A DNA stretch of 64,000 nt from contig JAMXIF010000042.1 of assembly GCA_028583685.1 (NCBI GenBank), positions 18,716,903 to 18,780,902 of the forward strand, in the 5' to 3' direction. Of the stretch, positions 53,899 through 64,000 are shown piece after piece. This DNA is from Petaurus breviceps papuanus. Its lineage: Eukaryota; Chordata; Mammalia; Diprotodontia; Petauridae. Numbering within the stretch: the stretch's first letter is position 1; every line of letters begins with the position of its first letter. The notes below the pieces were generated by a model that was not told the DNA's origin, searched no databases, and saw nothing but the letters and a program-made list of their open reading frames with translations. A program made the translations under genes and the position numbers.

Positions 53899-55690
53899 TT
53901 TCATTCACTGCTGGCCGATAGTGTGCATTACTTGCCCCTCCTGAATGTGATATAGCCACATTGTCATGAGTCAACAGGTACATCATGGCAATGTCATTGT
54001 GGGATAAGACATAGTGTCTGTCCCCAGAGAAGAAAAACCTTTCCTGAAAAAAAATCAAGTGAAATGATTGTTAGATGTATTTCTTATACAAGTGTTTGAA
54101 ACCAAAAGCAAATGAAAGCAAAATTGCCTCAAATGTATGTAAACAGTGAACTGAATACACTGGTATTTGAAGAAATGAAAAAGAATTGATTTTCCCATGT
54201 AAGAGAATGACCTTCACTCCACCCTCCAAGTGATCTTACTTTCTCAGTAACTGAACAGACCTTCTTCAGTTTAAACAAAAGGTACTAATCCATTGCCTCC
54301 CATTAAGCATGGTGATTGCTTCTTTTGACACAATAAAACTCAAGCCAATGTAATTTCTGTGTGCTGGGGAGTAGACTTTACTTGCCGAAGGGGTTTGTCC
54401 TGCTGCATGAGAGAAGCGCTTAGCTTGTGTCACACTTGGAAGTGAAACAAGGATCGTGCACTGTATACGAATTTATAAGTAATTTCATGGAGTGTGTCTC
54501 CTCCCCAGTGTCCCTGGAGACCTTAAAGCCACACTTCTCCATTTTCTAGTCCTAGCCTTTCTGTGAAGTGCAGAACATATAACATTTTGCTCAATAGAAG
54601 CATATCATCCTGAGTCTGCCATTCGTGTAGGAGGAAAGCAAAATGCCACGAAATATGTCATTTAAGAGTTCTGAGGTCGTAGTGCATAATGCATTAGTAG
54701 AACAGACAACTGTGATAATAAAGAGTGAGTTTCTATGTGCCCACTCATCTTTAAAGCTAAAACATGCCAATTAGCACTTAGGAAAGGCTTTGCATAATGT
54801 GAAATCTGCAACTTTCAGATCTCTCTCCTGGCCTTGATTATCATTGTGCAACCAGAAAAAAATACACATGCATGTCACAGAGACTAACAAGAACAGTAAA
54901 ATGAAAGGAGCTGCTGCATATTTGCATCAGTTTTCATTCATTATTACCTTTATGGAGAAATGTGCGCCTCTCCAGTGGGGAAGATGTTCATAAAATTGCT
55001 TGAAATTTTCCAACTCAATATCTGGTGGGTTGTGTATGTGATGGGAATTTTCTCACAGTTGGATTTTATAGCATACAAGTCTTTAGATTTGTGTGTGTGT
55101 GTGCGTGTGTGCACGTGCACACGCATGCCCATGTGTATGATCTAGTTCTCTTAAAAGCCCTTTCCCTATAATTTCGGGGAAAAAGACCAAAGTATCATAT
55201 TTACCATTCTGAACCAAGTCTGCATCTTGGCTCAATTCATCATCTGATGTAGCATCCAATTCCTCTACTGTTGCACAGACTAAGAATGAGCCTGTAGCTC
55301 ATAAAGCACAATTACCCAGCTAGGCAAGATGAAACTTTTTGAGGAATGACATATGAAGAGAATGTAAAGCTACATTCAGAATGAGATGTTGACATCTTAG
55401 GACAAGTTAGGAAGCTTTAGGGGTTGAGAATCTGGCCCAGAAATTGGGAGGCAGAAAAATTCCCAGTTCAGTGACAATGGGGGAAAAAGTATCTTTGACA
55501 AAGATGAAGGAGAAATTCTATCCCAGGATATAATATCTGATCATACTCATACTAGAACAGCAACCCATTGTTTAATGTCTCTCCCTCCAAACTCATATGT
55601 CATCAAGTTACCTATCATAATTCAGTTCCCATTACTCTATTTCTTCAAAGACTCCCTAAGACACCTCAAGCTTTCCTTGAGCAACACGCA
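53899..55690. other. Repeat-poor stretch, candidate conserved non-coding region
   Basis: About 1.8 kb with no interspersed repeat recognised, in a window otherwise packed with them. Contains several ATTTGCAT-like and TAATTAG-like motifs (54750-54930). No frame over 70 codons. Function not known. Confidence 0.5.
55090..55128. repeat. Alternating purine-pyrimidine tract (Z-DNA type)
   Basis: About 39 bp of strict alternation, TG units then GTGCGTG, including a perfect 16-bp palindrome gtgtgcacgtgcacac at 55107-55122. Confidence 0.9.
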
Positions 55691-55699
55691 TGTTGTTCT

Positions 55700-55780
55700 T
55701 ATAGATGTTTGATCCAGAAAGGACCTGAGAAACCATTAAAGTCAATATTTCCCAAATTATTTTAACCACAGGACATCTAA
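55700..55780 (-). mobile_element. MIR3/L3-type tail fragment
   Basis: 'gatccagaaaggacctgaga' then 'accattaaagtcaatattt'. Confidence 0.45.
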
Positions 55781-56690
55781 GGGCATGAAAATTATTGCAG
55801 AACCCACATAAACATATGGTCAAGACTGTGGACTTCTGGTGGAGCAGGTACCAGAGTTAGAGGATAGGTATTTCTGAAAATAGATTACAAGGTAGGGAAC
55901 AGTGTGGCATTATGTCTTTCTACTTCCACAACTACACAAACCCCTCTCCACAACACCAGGGTTCCACAAAACATAGGTTGCGAAATATTGACTAGTTCAA
56001 TTCTCCCGAGATGGGAAAAATAGCTACATTAGACCAAGAATACAAATAAGAGATCTGTTCCAGAGGTGACACAATTTTTAGGGACTAAAAGGATAGATTC
56101 TCAATATGTCTGAAGGAGAGGAGGATACCAAAAACTTGAGAAAAAAATCAGACCATAAGATTACTATTTAAAAAAGCAACTGAGAAAATATAAATAACTA
56201 TTTCAATGTACTACCACTATTTTCCCCAGATCTACAAAATCTTTAAGAAAATAGTCTATAAAAATCTAAGGGACATTCATGATAAAAGTTGGAAGGGGGA
56301 ACAAGAAAGGAAATGCCTTTCACAAATGACATTCTCTAGCAGATAACATTGCTGTAGTCATACCATTGAATGAACAATACAGAGAATACAAGATCCCAAG
56401 GCAAATATTTGTTGTTTGTTGACTATAAAACCAAAACAATACATTTCATTAGTAAATTAAAATGAACCTTAAAGGTTCTCCTGCAACAAAACATCTCTTG
56501 TATCTATGTCAAAATCATATAAGATTTCTTGAGAGGTGTAACAATAGGTAATTTTAATAATTATCTGATTATTAATATCAAGTAAATAATAAAATATTTT
56601 TTCATTCACCCAACGTATGTCCCTCCAAATGAAAGGTGTCCAGCACAAGTGCTAAATGGGATTCTCTATAGATCATGATATGGGTAAATG
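55781..56690. other. Unannotated stretch
   Basis: No repeat or gene recognised. Confidence 0.45.
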
Positions 56691-56694
56691 AGTG

Positions 56695-56935
56695 GTGCAG
56701 TGGATAGAATGCTAGGCCTGGAGTCAGGAAGACTCATCTTCCTGAGTTAAAATCTGGCCTCAGACACTCACTTAGCAGTGTGACTCCAGGAAAGTCACTT
56801 ACCTTTGTTTGCTCAGTTTCCTCATCTGTAAAATGATGTGGAGATATAGCAAGCCACTCCTGTATCTTTGCCAAGAAAGCCCAAAATGGAGTTAGAAAGA
56901 GTTGAACATGATTAAAATGACTATACAACACCAAA
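56695..56935 (+). mobile_element. MAR1-type SINE, full length (hairpin subfamily)
   Basis: Head 'gagtggtgcagtggatagaa', 'aggaagactcatcttcct', 'tcagtttcctcatctgtaaa', end 'gagttgaacatgattaaaat'. Confidence 0.93.
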
Positions 56936-56939
56936 TAGA

Positions 56940-57170
56940 TAATGAAGTCCTCTGGACATTCTTATTTGTAGATGATATTGTGCTGATTACATCCAGCTTT
57001 TAAACATCGTAGCAACAATGAGACTCATTATTACTGAGAAGATGTTGGTGGAGTTATCCACATAGGAAAAACCAACCAGATGAAGAATGCCTGTTGTCAG
57101 CAATACTGGTTTCTACAGTGTTGGCAATGGTATTACCTCCAATGGCCATCACCTAACCCTAAGACGTATG
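56940..57170 (+). mobile_element. RTE-type reverse transcriptase fragment
   Basis: The frame at 56962-56997 reads 'FLFVDDIVLITSS', matching the RTE catalytic motif (usually 'FADDIVLI'). Downstream 'GKTNQMKNACCQQ' in another frame fits the following '..KTK.M.N' stretch. Strongly degraded. Confidence 0.55.
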
Positions 57171-58160
57171 TGATTCATCAGCTGGAGGGAGGGAGGAAGG
57201 GTTGCATCATACTCTTCCATATAAGACTTGCCAGCAATATAACTATACCTACCATTCTACCTATTATAGTGCAATTTTTCTCAACTCTATTCTATCCTAT
57301 AGATGGGCAAATTCCCAATCTTCCCCTTTTGGAGCAACCTAATGTCCCCTCTATGATGTTATAACATAATACTGACCACAGAAGCTACATCAGTGTCACT
57401 GAGAAAATTATACACATTCTTCCACCTCCCACCCCCAGCCAAGTTATTCCCCTAGGAAAACTAAATTAGGGGTACATAATGAAAAATGACTGGAAACCAC
57501 TAGTCTAGACTATGACATATATTTGAATAAATAAGCAATACATCCAATCCATAAGTATAAACATTTCAGACTGCCACTATGCCTAGACAATGAGTTGGGC
57601 TCAGAATTGAATAGTCAGAGTAGAGTGGGTGGAATAACTTTTAGCAAATTTTAAGTGCATCCAATGACTCCCAAGATTTTTTGATGAAGCAAAAGTTCTT
57701 TCCCCAATAAACAACAACAAAATTATAATGTTATTGCAGTGGTGCCATAAGGTTAAAAGTCAGAAAATACCAGTCTTTGAAGAATTAAAATATGAGTCAT
57801 CCAAAAGGCAATGAAGGGAGGCATGGAAGGTAGGAGTATGCTATGACACTCTGTAATGAGGAACCGCAAAAGAGAAGCAATGCAAATATATCAAGAGTAT
57901 AAAAATCCTTAGGAGGATATATATGTGGATGACTGGAAAAGGAAGATGATTTGATGTACAGGAAGAAGGAGGAATAACCTTGATGGAAAGTCTTCATGCA
58001 TCACTGGTATTCAGTGATCTTGAGGGAGGACATTAGGTGAATCTCCCTTGGAGAATTTTTTGAAAGGCTATGGACAAGAATTGAATATGATAAAACGATT
58101 ATCTGTATTATTGGAAAGGACTTCCACCTTGGTGAACTCACAGATATATCACAGTATTAA
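57171..58160. other. Unannotated stretch
   Basis: No repeat firmly recognised. It may carry more decayed RTE sequence at its start. Confidence 0.4.
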
Positions 58161-58166
58161 TATACA

Positions 58167-58173
<7 letters not shown>

Positions 58174-58206
<33 letters not shown>
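58174..58206. repeat. (AT)n dinucleotide repeat
   Basis: Perfect AT run. Confidence 0.95.
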
Positions 58207-58207
<1 letters not shown>

Positions 58208-58208
<1 letters not shown>

Positions 58209-58320
58209 CATTTTAGAGATGTAAAGAGAACAATACCCTCAAGGAGCTTATGGTTCTACTGGGTTGGCACAACAGGTTCAGACATAAAGAAAATACAAAG
58301 GGCAAGGGCACTATTAATTA
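58208..58320 (-). mobile_element. L2 3-prime UTR fragment
   Basis: 'aataccctcaaggagcttat', 'ggttctactgggttggcaca'. Confidence 0.65.
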
Positions 58321-58323
58321 GGG

Positions 58324-58555
58324 CAAGGTTCTTAACCTGCTTTTGTCATACGCCTTTGGCAATCTGGTGAAGTCTAAGAACTCCTTTTCAGAATCATGCC
58401 TCTTAAACACATATAATAAAATATATACAATCACAAAGGAGCTCAATTATCTTGAAATCAAGTTGCCAAAATATTTCACTGGACCATTTCATTGAATCAT
58501 TTCAATATTTCGTGGGGTCTGTGAACAAAGGCATCAAGAAAAGTTTCAGGTAGTA
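58324..58555 (+). mobile_element. hAT-like short DNA element
   Basis: Left end 'caaggttcttaacctgcttt', then 'ctttggcaatctggtgaagt', 'acacatataataaaatatat', 'gtggggtctgtgaacaaagg'. Same family and orientation as 53745. The right terminus is diverged. Confidence 0.65.
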
Positions 58556-58774
58556 GGTTACACCTATGCCAGTGATTGGGAGGGAGCTAATGATCCCCAA
58601 CTAGTTCTGATCAGTACCATATTTTAGAAGTCCACACAGCTTTTATTATACATTGCTGCAATATAATTCTAAAATGTTTTAGTTACTTGCAATCCCTAAT
58701 TTTTAAAGTATAATTTATTATGTTTTAGATTATAAGTTAAAGATAAGGCTCATGCCATGTAATAGTAGGATCAT

Positions 58775-58985
58775 CACTTTAGAATTGGAAGGGTCCAACT
58801 TTTCACTTTACAGATGAGAGAATGAATGAATGAATGAATGAATGAATGATTTATTGAGAGCTTACTATATGCAAAACACTGTGCTAGGCAATGAAGATAC
58901 AAGTAGAAAAGTAAAACAGTCCCTACCCTCAAGGAAGTTAGATATTAACGGGGAGACAAAATATATGGAAGATTTCAGCTGCAAG
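58775..58985 (-). mobile_element. MIR3-type tail, (AATG)n and an L2 3-prime end
   Basis: 'ttagaattggaagggtccaa' leads into AATG units (58821-58849), then L2 antisense 'aaacactgtgctaggcaatg', 'ccctaccctcaaggaagtta'. Confidence 0.7.
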
Positions 58986-59089
58986 TCAGATGGAAGAGTC
59001 CCATAGTCCTTAGGGTACAAAGGCCAAAAGCTTCAGTTGACCTGCTCGAAGTCGCCTGAGTAGAAAACAGAGGCCGTGCTCCATTCTTC

Positions 59090-59220
59090 GCTCTCTGACG
59101 CCAGACTGAAGATGCTTTCCCCAATACTACACTTACTGCCTATAGAGAATAATATATTCCCATGTACAAAGTGAGTGCTCAGTAAGTATTGTTGACTGTC
59201 TGAAATAAAATGAAATAATT
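59090..59220 (+). mobile_element. L2 3-prime end
   Basis: 'gtgagtgctcagtaagtatt', 'gttgactgtctgaaa'. Short and diverged. Confidence 0.55.
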
Positions 59221-59760
59221 TAAGGCCTTTTTGATCCAGATGCTAAATACTGAAGATGAAATTGTTGGAAGATAAAGATGAGCAGTTTCTTTAGGATATG
59301 AAAACTATGATGCAGAGATATCATCACTGAAATGTTATTGAAAATGACTGTATTTTGGAGCAACTTACTTAGAGTGCTCTTATTTTGGGCCATGATTGTT
59401 CTCTTCCCAATAATATCAGACAATTTCTGAAATGCTTGTTCTTTAGCCTTTTCATTGATTTCTTAGCCTTTAAAAAATTGTATGAATTAAAGTCCCAACA
59501 GAATTCATCATATTACTTTCTATTGGGCAAGAAATCCACTTCTGCCAGTTTAGCTATAATGCTTGGGGCCTGTCAATTCAATTCACCTTCAATTTCAATA
59601 ATGATATTGGCATGACAAGGTAGACATAAGTTGCCAAAGTCAATACATCAATATTTTCTATCCAGGGATGGGGTTTTACTTTTTTGTTCTTCCTTTGTTC
59701 TTGCTGTCCATGCATGATGCAGTGATAGCTTTTCATTACTGTGCATCTGTTCAACGTTTA
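59221..59760. other. Unannotated stretch
   Basis: No repeat recognised. The 76-codon frame at 59385-59615 has no known motif. Confidence 0.45.
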
Positions 59761-59764
59761 ACAA

Positions 59765-59835
59765 AAAAAATTAAGAGATTAGCACAATGCTTGGCACATA
59801 GTGAACACTTAATAAATGTTTATTGATTATTACAT
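59765..59835 (+). mobile_element. L2 3-prime end
   Basis: 'attagcacaatgcttggcac', 'acttaataaatgtttattga'. Confidence 0.85.
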
Positions 59836-59983
59836 ATGAAGTACAGTTATGATACTGTCTCTGTTTTGGCCTTTGATACAAATAATAGAAGATTGATTTT
59901 CTTTTTTAATCTTCTATAAGAAACCTTTCCTGATCACTCTTAATGCAAGTGCCTTTTTTTCTATTGATTATCCCCAATGTATC

Positions 59984-60519
59984 TGTAGCAGCAAGCACCC
60001 CAAGCATCCTCAGGGTTTGCAGCTACTACAGGTTCTTGGATCTGCTTTGTTAAAGGAAAGCAACTCAAAATGGGTTAACAAGCTTACTTTAATCAGTCAG
60101 ACATATATCGTTTACCTTGTTCAGGAGAAAAGGTCAGCACCCTGAACCTCAAAGTATACAAGCATAATTATCAAGACAGAAACATCAAGTAGACAGATTT
60201 CCAAACTGTCCAACCATTACATCCATACCCAGTCAACATCTGGGTTTCCACATTCTGGGTTTTTCAAAGCCGGGGGACTCTCAACAACGGCTTCCCAGAA
60301 TTCAGATCAAATCACAGAATACTTCTCAAAGTGAGTCCCAAAACAAAGCTACACATCAGGGCTTATATAGCCTTCTCCTGGCTCAGAGAATGTAACAACC
60401 TTATTGACCCACTGGCCAATCAAAAAGTATCTACTGAAAAACAAGCCTCCCTCCCCAGGCTTCTGGTGCACTTTAGCCTAGGGTCAGGGAAGATCTTTAA
60501 AATTTACATTCGCATTACA
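59984..60519 (-). mobile_element. Solo LTR (same family as 45702)
   Basis: 536 bp on the reverse strand, ends 'tgtagcagcaagcacccc' and 'cgcattaca', giving TG...CA. A perfect 5-bp target duplication, gtatc, lies at 59979-59983 and 60520-60524. Aligns with the 45702 copy over its whole length, including the tatatag/gcctt promoter-like stretch. Single LTR with no internal part, so a recombined fossil. Confidence 0.92.
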
Positions 60520-60537
60520 GTATCCTATATCAACCTC

Positions 60538-60540
<3 letters not shown>

Positions 60541-60581
<41 letters not shown>
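60541..60581. repeat. (TA)n dinucleotide repeat
   Basis: Perfect TA run inside the L2 remnant. Confidence 0.95.
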
Positions 60582-60582
<1 letters not shown>

Positions 60583-60701
60583 GTTTCCATTATTTTCTCT
60601 TCTTCCCACGAGAGTGTGACCTCCTTGAAAGAAGGGATTGTTTTTTGTCTTCTGTTTCCCAGGTCTTAACACAGTAGGTGTACACCTAATCAATATTAGG
60701 A

Positions 60702-60957
60702 GGCAACTAGGTGGCTCAGTGGATAGAGTGCTAGACCTGGAGTCAGAAATACCTGAGTTCGTATTCACTGTCAGACACTTGTGATCTGTGTGATCCTGGA
60801 CAAGTCACTTAACCTCTTTCTGCCTTAATTTCCTCAACTGAAAAATAAGGATAATAATAGCACCTACCTCCTAGTATTGTTTTGAGGATAAATGTGACAG
60901 TATTTGCAAAGTGTTTATCAAAGTGTCATATACATAGTAAATGCTTAATAAATACTT
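60702..60957 (+). mobile_element. MAR1/MIR CORE-SINE, full length
   Basis: Head 'aggcaactaggtggctcagt', 'tgtgtgatcctggacaagtc', 'tagtattgttttgaggataa', tail 'taaatgcttaataaatactt', which passes straight into a TTCC tract. Confidence 0.93.
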
Positions 60958-61200
60958 GCTTCCTCCCTTCCTTTTTTCTTTCTTTCCATCTTTTCTTCCT
61001 TCTTTTTTTCTTTCCTTTTTTTCTTCCTCCCTTTCCTTCCTTCCTTTCTTCCTTCCCTCTCTTCCCTTTCTCCCTCCCCTTCCTTCCTTTCCTCCTTCCT
61101 TCCTTTCCTCCTTCCCTCCTTCCTTCCTTCCTTCCTTCCTTCCTTCCTTCCTTCCTTCCTTCCTTCCTTCCTTCCTTCCTTCCTTCCTTCCTTCTTTCTC
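60958..61200. repeat. (TTCC)n pyrimidine tract
   Basis: TTCC, TTTC and CCTT units. Unbroken pyrimidine from 60989 to 61200 (212 bp). Long L/P/S/F frames here are not genes. Confidence 0.97.
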
Positions 61201-61690
61201 AGGGGCATGAGAAGACACAGCTATCTTTCCAGATCTTCTTAGGAGCCATTTTTGGCTATGCCATTCATAAAATTGTTCAAACCGTTTAGAAACTCATTTG
61301 TTTGCTGAACTTGAAGGAACAGGTTCTATAGGTTCACTAACTATTATGTCTTTTATTCTGTCTAAATTTACTTAACTATATTGGTCCTAAACTCCCTCAG
61401 TCAAGTTTTAAAGGGAGCTTCTAAGCATCATATTGTAGGATTTATTGAAGTCAAGGTTAATCATATCCATAACCAAAACCATCTCTAGGATACATTGAAT
61501 AGGAAGATCATCTTAGGCTTTCACTTTGGCCTTTCTTTCTTTCCTCCTGCTGTTTGGGAGCGATCCAGGAAACACTAAGTTAGGGGATGAGGGGAGTAAC
61601 TCTACCACCTGGTAGTAAACATAAATTGAGGCTCAATCACCTGGGCAGTCAGTCAACAAGTGCCCTCTGAGCCTCACACAGGAGGATAGG
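61201..61690. other. Unannotated stretch
   Basis: No repeat or gene recognised. Confidence 0.4.
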
Positions 61691-61694
61691 GAAT

Positions 61695-61928
61695 AAGTCT
61701 GCAATTTCATTGGCGTAGGGAACTCCTGAGAGAAGAAACTGCTTCTACCGGTGTAGGTCAGCATATTTTCAGCAGCTTAATAGTTTCTGAGAATTGCCTG
61801 GAGAATAGAGAGTTTAAGTGACTTGTCCTACGTCACATAGTCAGCATTTGTAAGAAGTGGGAAGGGAGCCCAGGTCTTCCTGGCTTTGAGGGCAGCTGTC
61901 TTTCCACTTTACCACATTGCCTCTTGTA
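61695..61928 (-). mobile_element. CORE-SINE-like repeat (second family)
   Basis: 'tgcaatttcattggcgtagg', 'gaaactgcttctaccggtgt', 'tttaagtgacttgtcctacg', 'cccaggtcttcctggctttg'. Clearest copy of the family at 35412 and 43755. Confidence 0.8.
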
Positions 61929-61980
61929 TACAGTAGACACATGGTAAATATTTATGGTTAAATAGTGACATCCCTGTGGA

Positions 61981-62042
61981 ATTATATATATATGTATATA
62001 TGTATATATGCATATGTATATATGCATGTATGTATACATACA
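61981..62042. repeat. (TATATG)n simple sequence
   Basis: TATATG/CATATG units. Confidence 0.9.
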
Positions 62043-62134
62043 AACACATAGACATGCACAAATGTTATATGTGTGTACATAAAAATGTATATTATATATT
62101 ATAAATTTTATGTATTAATAACTGTTTTTGACCC

Positions 62135-62350
62135 ACAAAAAATAACAGCACTGATAAAATTCTTTATACTTTGCAAGATATTTGACCATAACTTAAATGA
62201 CCATCACTATGACCCCTTTGGGAAAAAGAACTGCATCTGTTATTATCTTCATTCTATAGAGGGAAAAACTGAGGCTCAAAGACATGAACTGAGGACAAGA
62301 GAGGTGAAAGATCTTGCCAAGGTCAAAGAGTTAAGTGAACATATACTAGG
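62135..62350 (-). mobile_element. MIR SINE
   Basis: 'atcttcattctatagaggga', 'aaaactgaggctcaaagaca', 'cttgccaaggtcaaagagtt'. Diverged. Confidence 0.65.
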
Positions 62351-62359
62351 GTCAGAAGA

Positions 62360-62440
62360 GCAAAGGTATGGTGTTAGAAAGGGCCTTAAAAGCATACAAG
62401 TCCAACTCCCACATTTGTTAGAGGAGGAAATTTAAGCACA
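62360..62440 (-). mobile_element. MIR3/L3-type tail fragment
   Basis: 'gtgttagaaagggccttaaa' then 'agtccaactcccacatttgt'. Confidence 0.55.
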
Positions 62441-63190
62441 GATCTTGCTGCCTCCATGTCCAGTGACATGTCAAGTGCTCCATTCTTCCTGTTTCTAAAT
62501 TCTGGCTTGTGTTTTGAGACCAAAAAATATTTTGTTCACTCAAACATTTAGTTTAATTGATTCTGAGTAGAGGCAGCTGGAGAATGAACCAACAGCAGCA
62601 GAACTTTTCCATGAGCTATTTGGAAAATATCTTTATCTTCTAACAGTTAAAAAACAAAACTCACCCTCTAAAAGTAGTCAGTCATGTATGCACCGAATAA
62701 AACTTTTAATAAACACAAATGGTATACTCAAAACTCAACAGTGATATCCCACAACCTTATATCAAATACCCTATTTAAAACCCAATGAAAAGAAACTCCA
62801 TCACTCTAGTTGAATGAACATAGTCATCACCAGACTGAAAATGGAAATTAGTTAGCAGAGGGTCCCTGGAAACCTGTGGAGAAATGACTTAATAATCACT
62901 GGGACTGAGACAGAGCTTTCTTTTTTTACCGCACCAAATAAAAAGAAATGTGAAAAATATACTTCCTTGGGCTTTTAGAAAGAGCTTACTTAAAACTTAC
63001 TTACTTACAATAGATACTTACAGCCAAAGGGGAGCAAGGAAAATCTGGATTTAGTTGAAGAGCAATGAGCAGCATTCTTTATCAGCGACATTGTGTAAGT
63101 TCTAATCGTGGTAGATGGTCTGTTGTCCAGCAAGGTCAAGGGAGGAAGTGTCTGGCTCATCAAATATTCAGGCCACAAGAGAGGAAATTC
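62441..63190. other. Repeat-poor unannotated stretch
   Basis: About 0.75 kb with no repeat recognised. Frames of 60-63 codons at 63005-63247 lack motifs. Confidence 0.45.
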
Positions 63191-63194
63191 TATC

Positions 63195-63870
63195 AATTCT
63201 CAAAAATATTTATACAACTTCTATCACATAGAGATAGGAAGACATAAAACAAGAGTACCTGTCCTCAAGGAACTTACATTTGTCTAGGGTGATACAGCGG
63301 TGCACAGCAGGTTAATGAGAAATGTGTGCAAAACAATACAAAGTGATTTATGAGAAGGGATGAGTGGTGGTAGCTGTAGGGCTAAGGGTGGGATCATCAG
63401 TGGCCTCATGAAAGAGTTTACACCTGAACTTCATTTGTAAGAAAAATAAGCATTCTATGTCAGCATGGAATAAATTCTAGAAAATGGGAGGGCCCATGGG
63501 GAAATGGCAAGCAGATGGGAATAAGTAGAAGGCAGGTTTAGTTGGGATGTATAACATGTGAAGGGGTATGTGTATGCTAGGATATAAGATTGGAAAGGTG
63601 TATGACAGTCATGTTATTCAAGACTTTAAATAGCTGGCTAAGATTTTTGTATCTTATTTGAGAGGAAAGGGAGGTATTGGAAGACACTGAAAAATTTTTA
63701 ATAAAGGTGTGGGGGTGACAAAGTTAGATCTGGATTTTAGGAACACCAAATTGGCAGCAGCTTAGATTGGAGATGGAAGGGACTAGAGGCAGGGAGCCTA
63801 GTTAGGAAGTTATGACAAAACTCTAGATGGGGATGTTAACTTGTCTAGGGAAGAGGCTATTTGAATGGCG
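63195..63870 (-). mobile_element. L2 3-prime region
   Basis: 'cctgtcctcaaggaacttac', 'gggtgggatcatcagtggcc', 'attcaagactttaaatagct', 'ttggcagcagcttagattgg', 'gggactagaggcagggagcc'. Runs from the 3-prime UTR to the ORF2 end. Confidence 0.75.
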
Positions 63871-64000
63871 AGAAAGGAATGTCACATAGTGACATAAAGG
63901 AAGTTCTAAAGAGGAAGACATAGTTTTACACTATGAATTTTCCTTCTAGTGAACTGTCCTAGGCCAATTGGTTGTAGCTGTCAACCGGCAGTAGATGTAG

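Larger units (their letters stand above)
59900..60690 (+). mobile_element. L2 3-prime region split by a solo LTR
   Basis: Before the LTR: 'agaaacctttcctgatcact', 'gattatccccaatgtatc'. After it: 'gtgacctccttgaaagaagg', 'tcttaacacagtaggtgtac'. Confidence 0.85.

Noticed and set aside
54960-55145. Short frames on both strands across the TG tract
   Set aside because: Produced by the alternating dinucleotide repeat.
60871-61289. Frames up to 135 codons rich in L, P, S and F
   Set aside because: Made by the TTCC tract.

Overview
This is 64 kb of marsupial (metatherian) nuclear DNA that looks intergenic or deep-intronic. The assignment rests on its repeats. There are roughly twenty copies of a tRNA-derived CORE-SINE of the MAR1/WSINE kind, whose heads read 'ggcacagtggatagag'. 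They lie among MIR, MIR3, many L2 and L3/CR1 pieces, L1 3-prime ends, an RTE/BovB tail and hAT-type elements. The opossum-type SINE1 tail was not seen, so an Australian lineage is slightly favoured (inference). No protein-coding gene, rRNA or functional tRNA can be supported. Nearly all long open frames are translations of purine/pyrimidine microsatellites or remnants of LINE ORF2.

Layout. 1-9.4 kb: old MIR, MIR3 and L2 fragments, one hAT-like element with an 8-bp target duplication (7599-8114), and opposed SINE arms. 9.6-13.7 kb: an L2 tail blown up into a 0.4-kb GGAA/GA tract, a dimeric SINE, and a CTAT array with a 10-N assembly gap. 13.8-17.4 kb: mostly repeat-poor, then an RTE-related tail and a SINE with a 16-bp duplication. 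18.5-33.2 kb: a block of mostly minus-strand L2, including two stretches that reach back into the ORF2 reverse transcriptase and endonuclease. It is broken up by SINEs, a BovB/RTE tail, an inverted pair of L3/CR1 pieces and two L1 3-prime ends in opposite orientation. 33.4-35.2 kb: a plus-strand L2 with a CTCTCTGT array and a SINE inside. 35.4-41.8 kb: SINE-rich, with a 100-bp segment present twice (one copy set into a SINE between 12-bp repeats) and a 93-codon exon-like frame.

41.8-46.3 kb: two LTR-type fossils, each sitting just behind the B box of a separate SINE. 49.1-51.2 kb: a 2.1-kb L3/CR1 with a SINE inside. 52.5-55.7 kb: the most repeat-poor stretch, a candidate for conserved non-coding sequence, with a Z-DNA-type tract. 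56.7-64 kb: an RTE reverse-transcriptase fragment, another hAT-like copy, a solo LTR inside L2, a pyrimidine tract and a final L2.

Nothing here works as a gene system. The history is one of layered insertion, with young SINEs and LTRs in L2 and CR1, and of microsatellites growing from L2/MIR tails. The best leads are the repeated LTR insertion at one SINE position, the 100-bp templated-looking insertion, the dimeric SINE, and the repeat-poor stretch. Family names come from remembered consensus sequences, and most fragment ends are good to about 10-30 bases.
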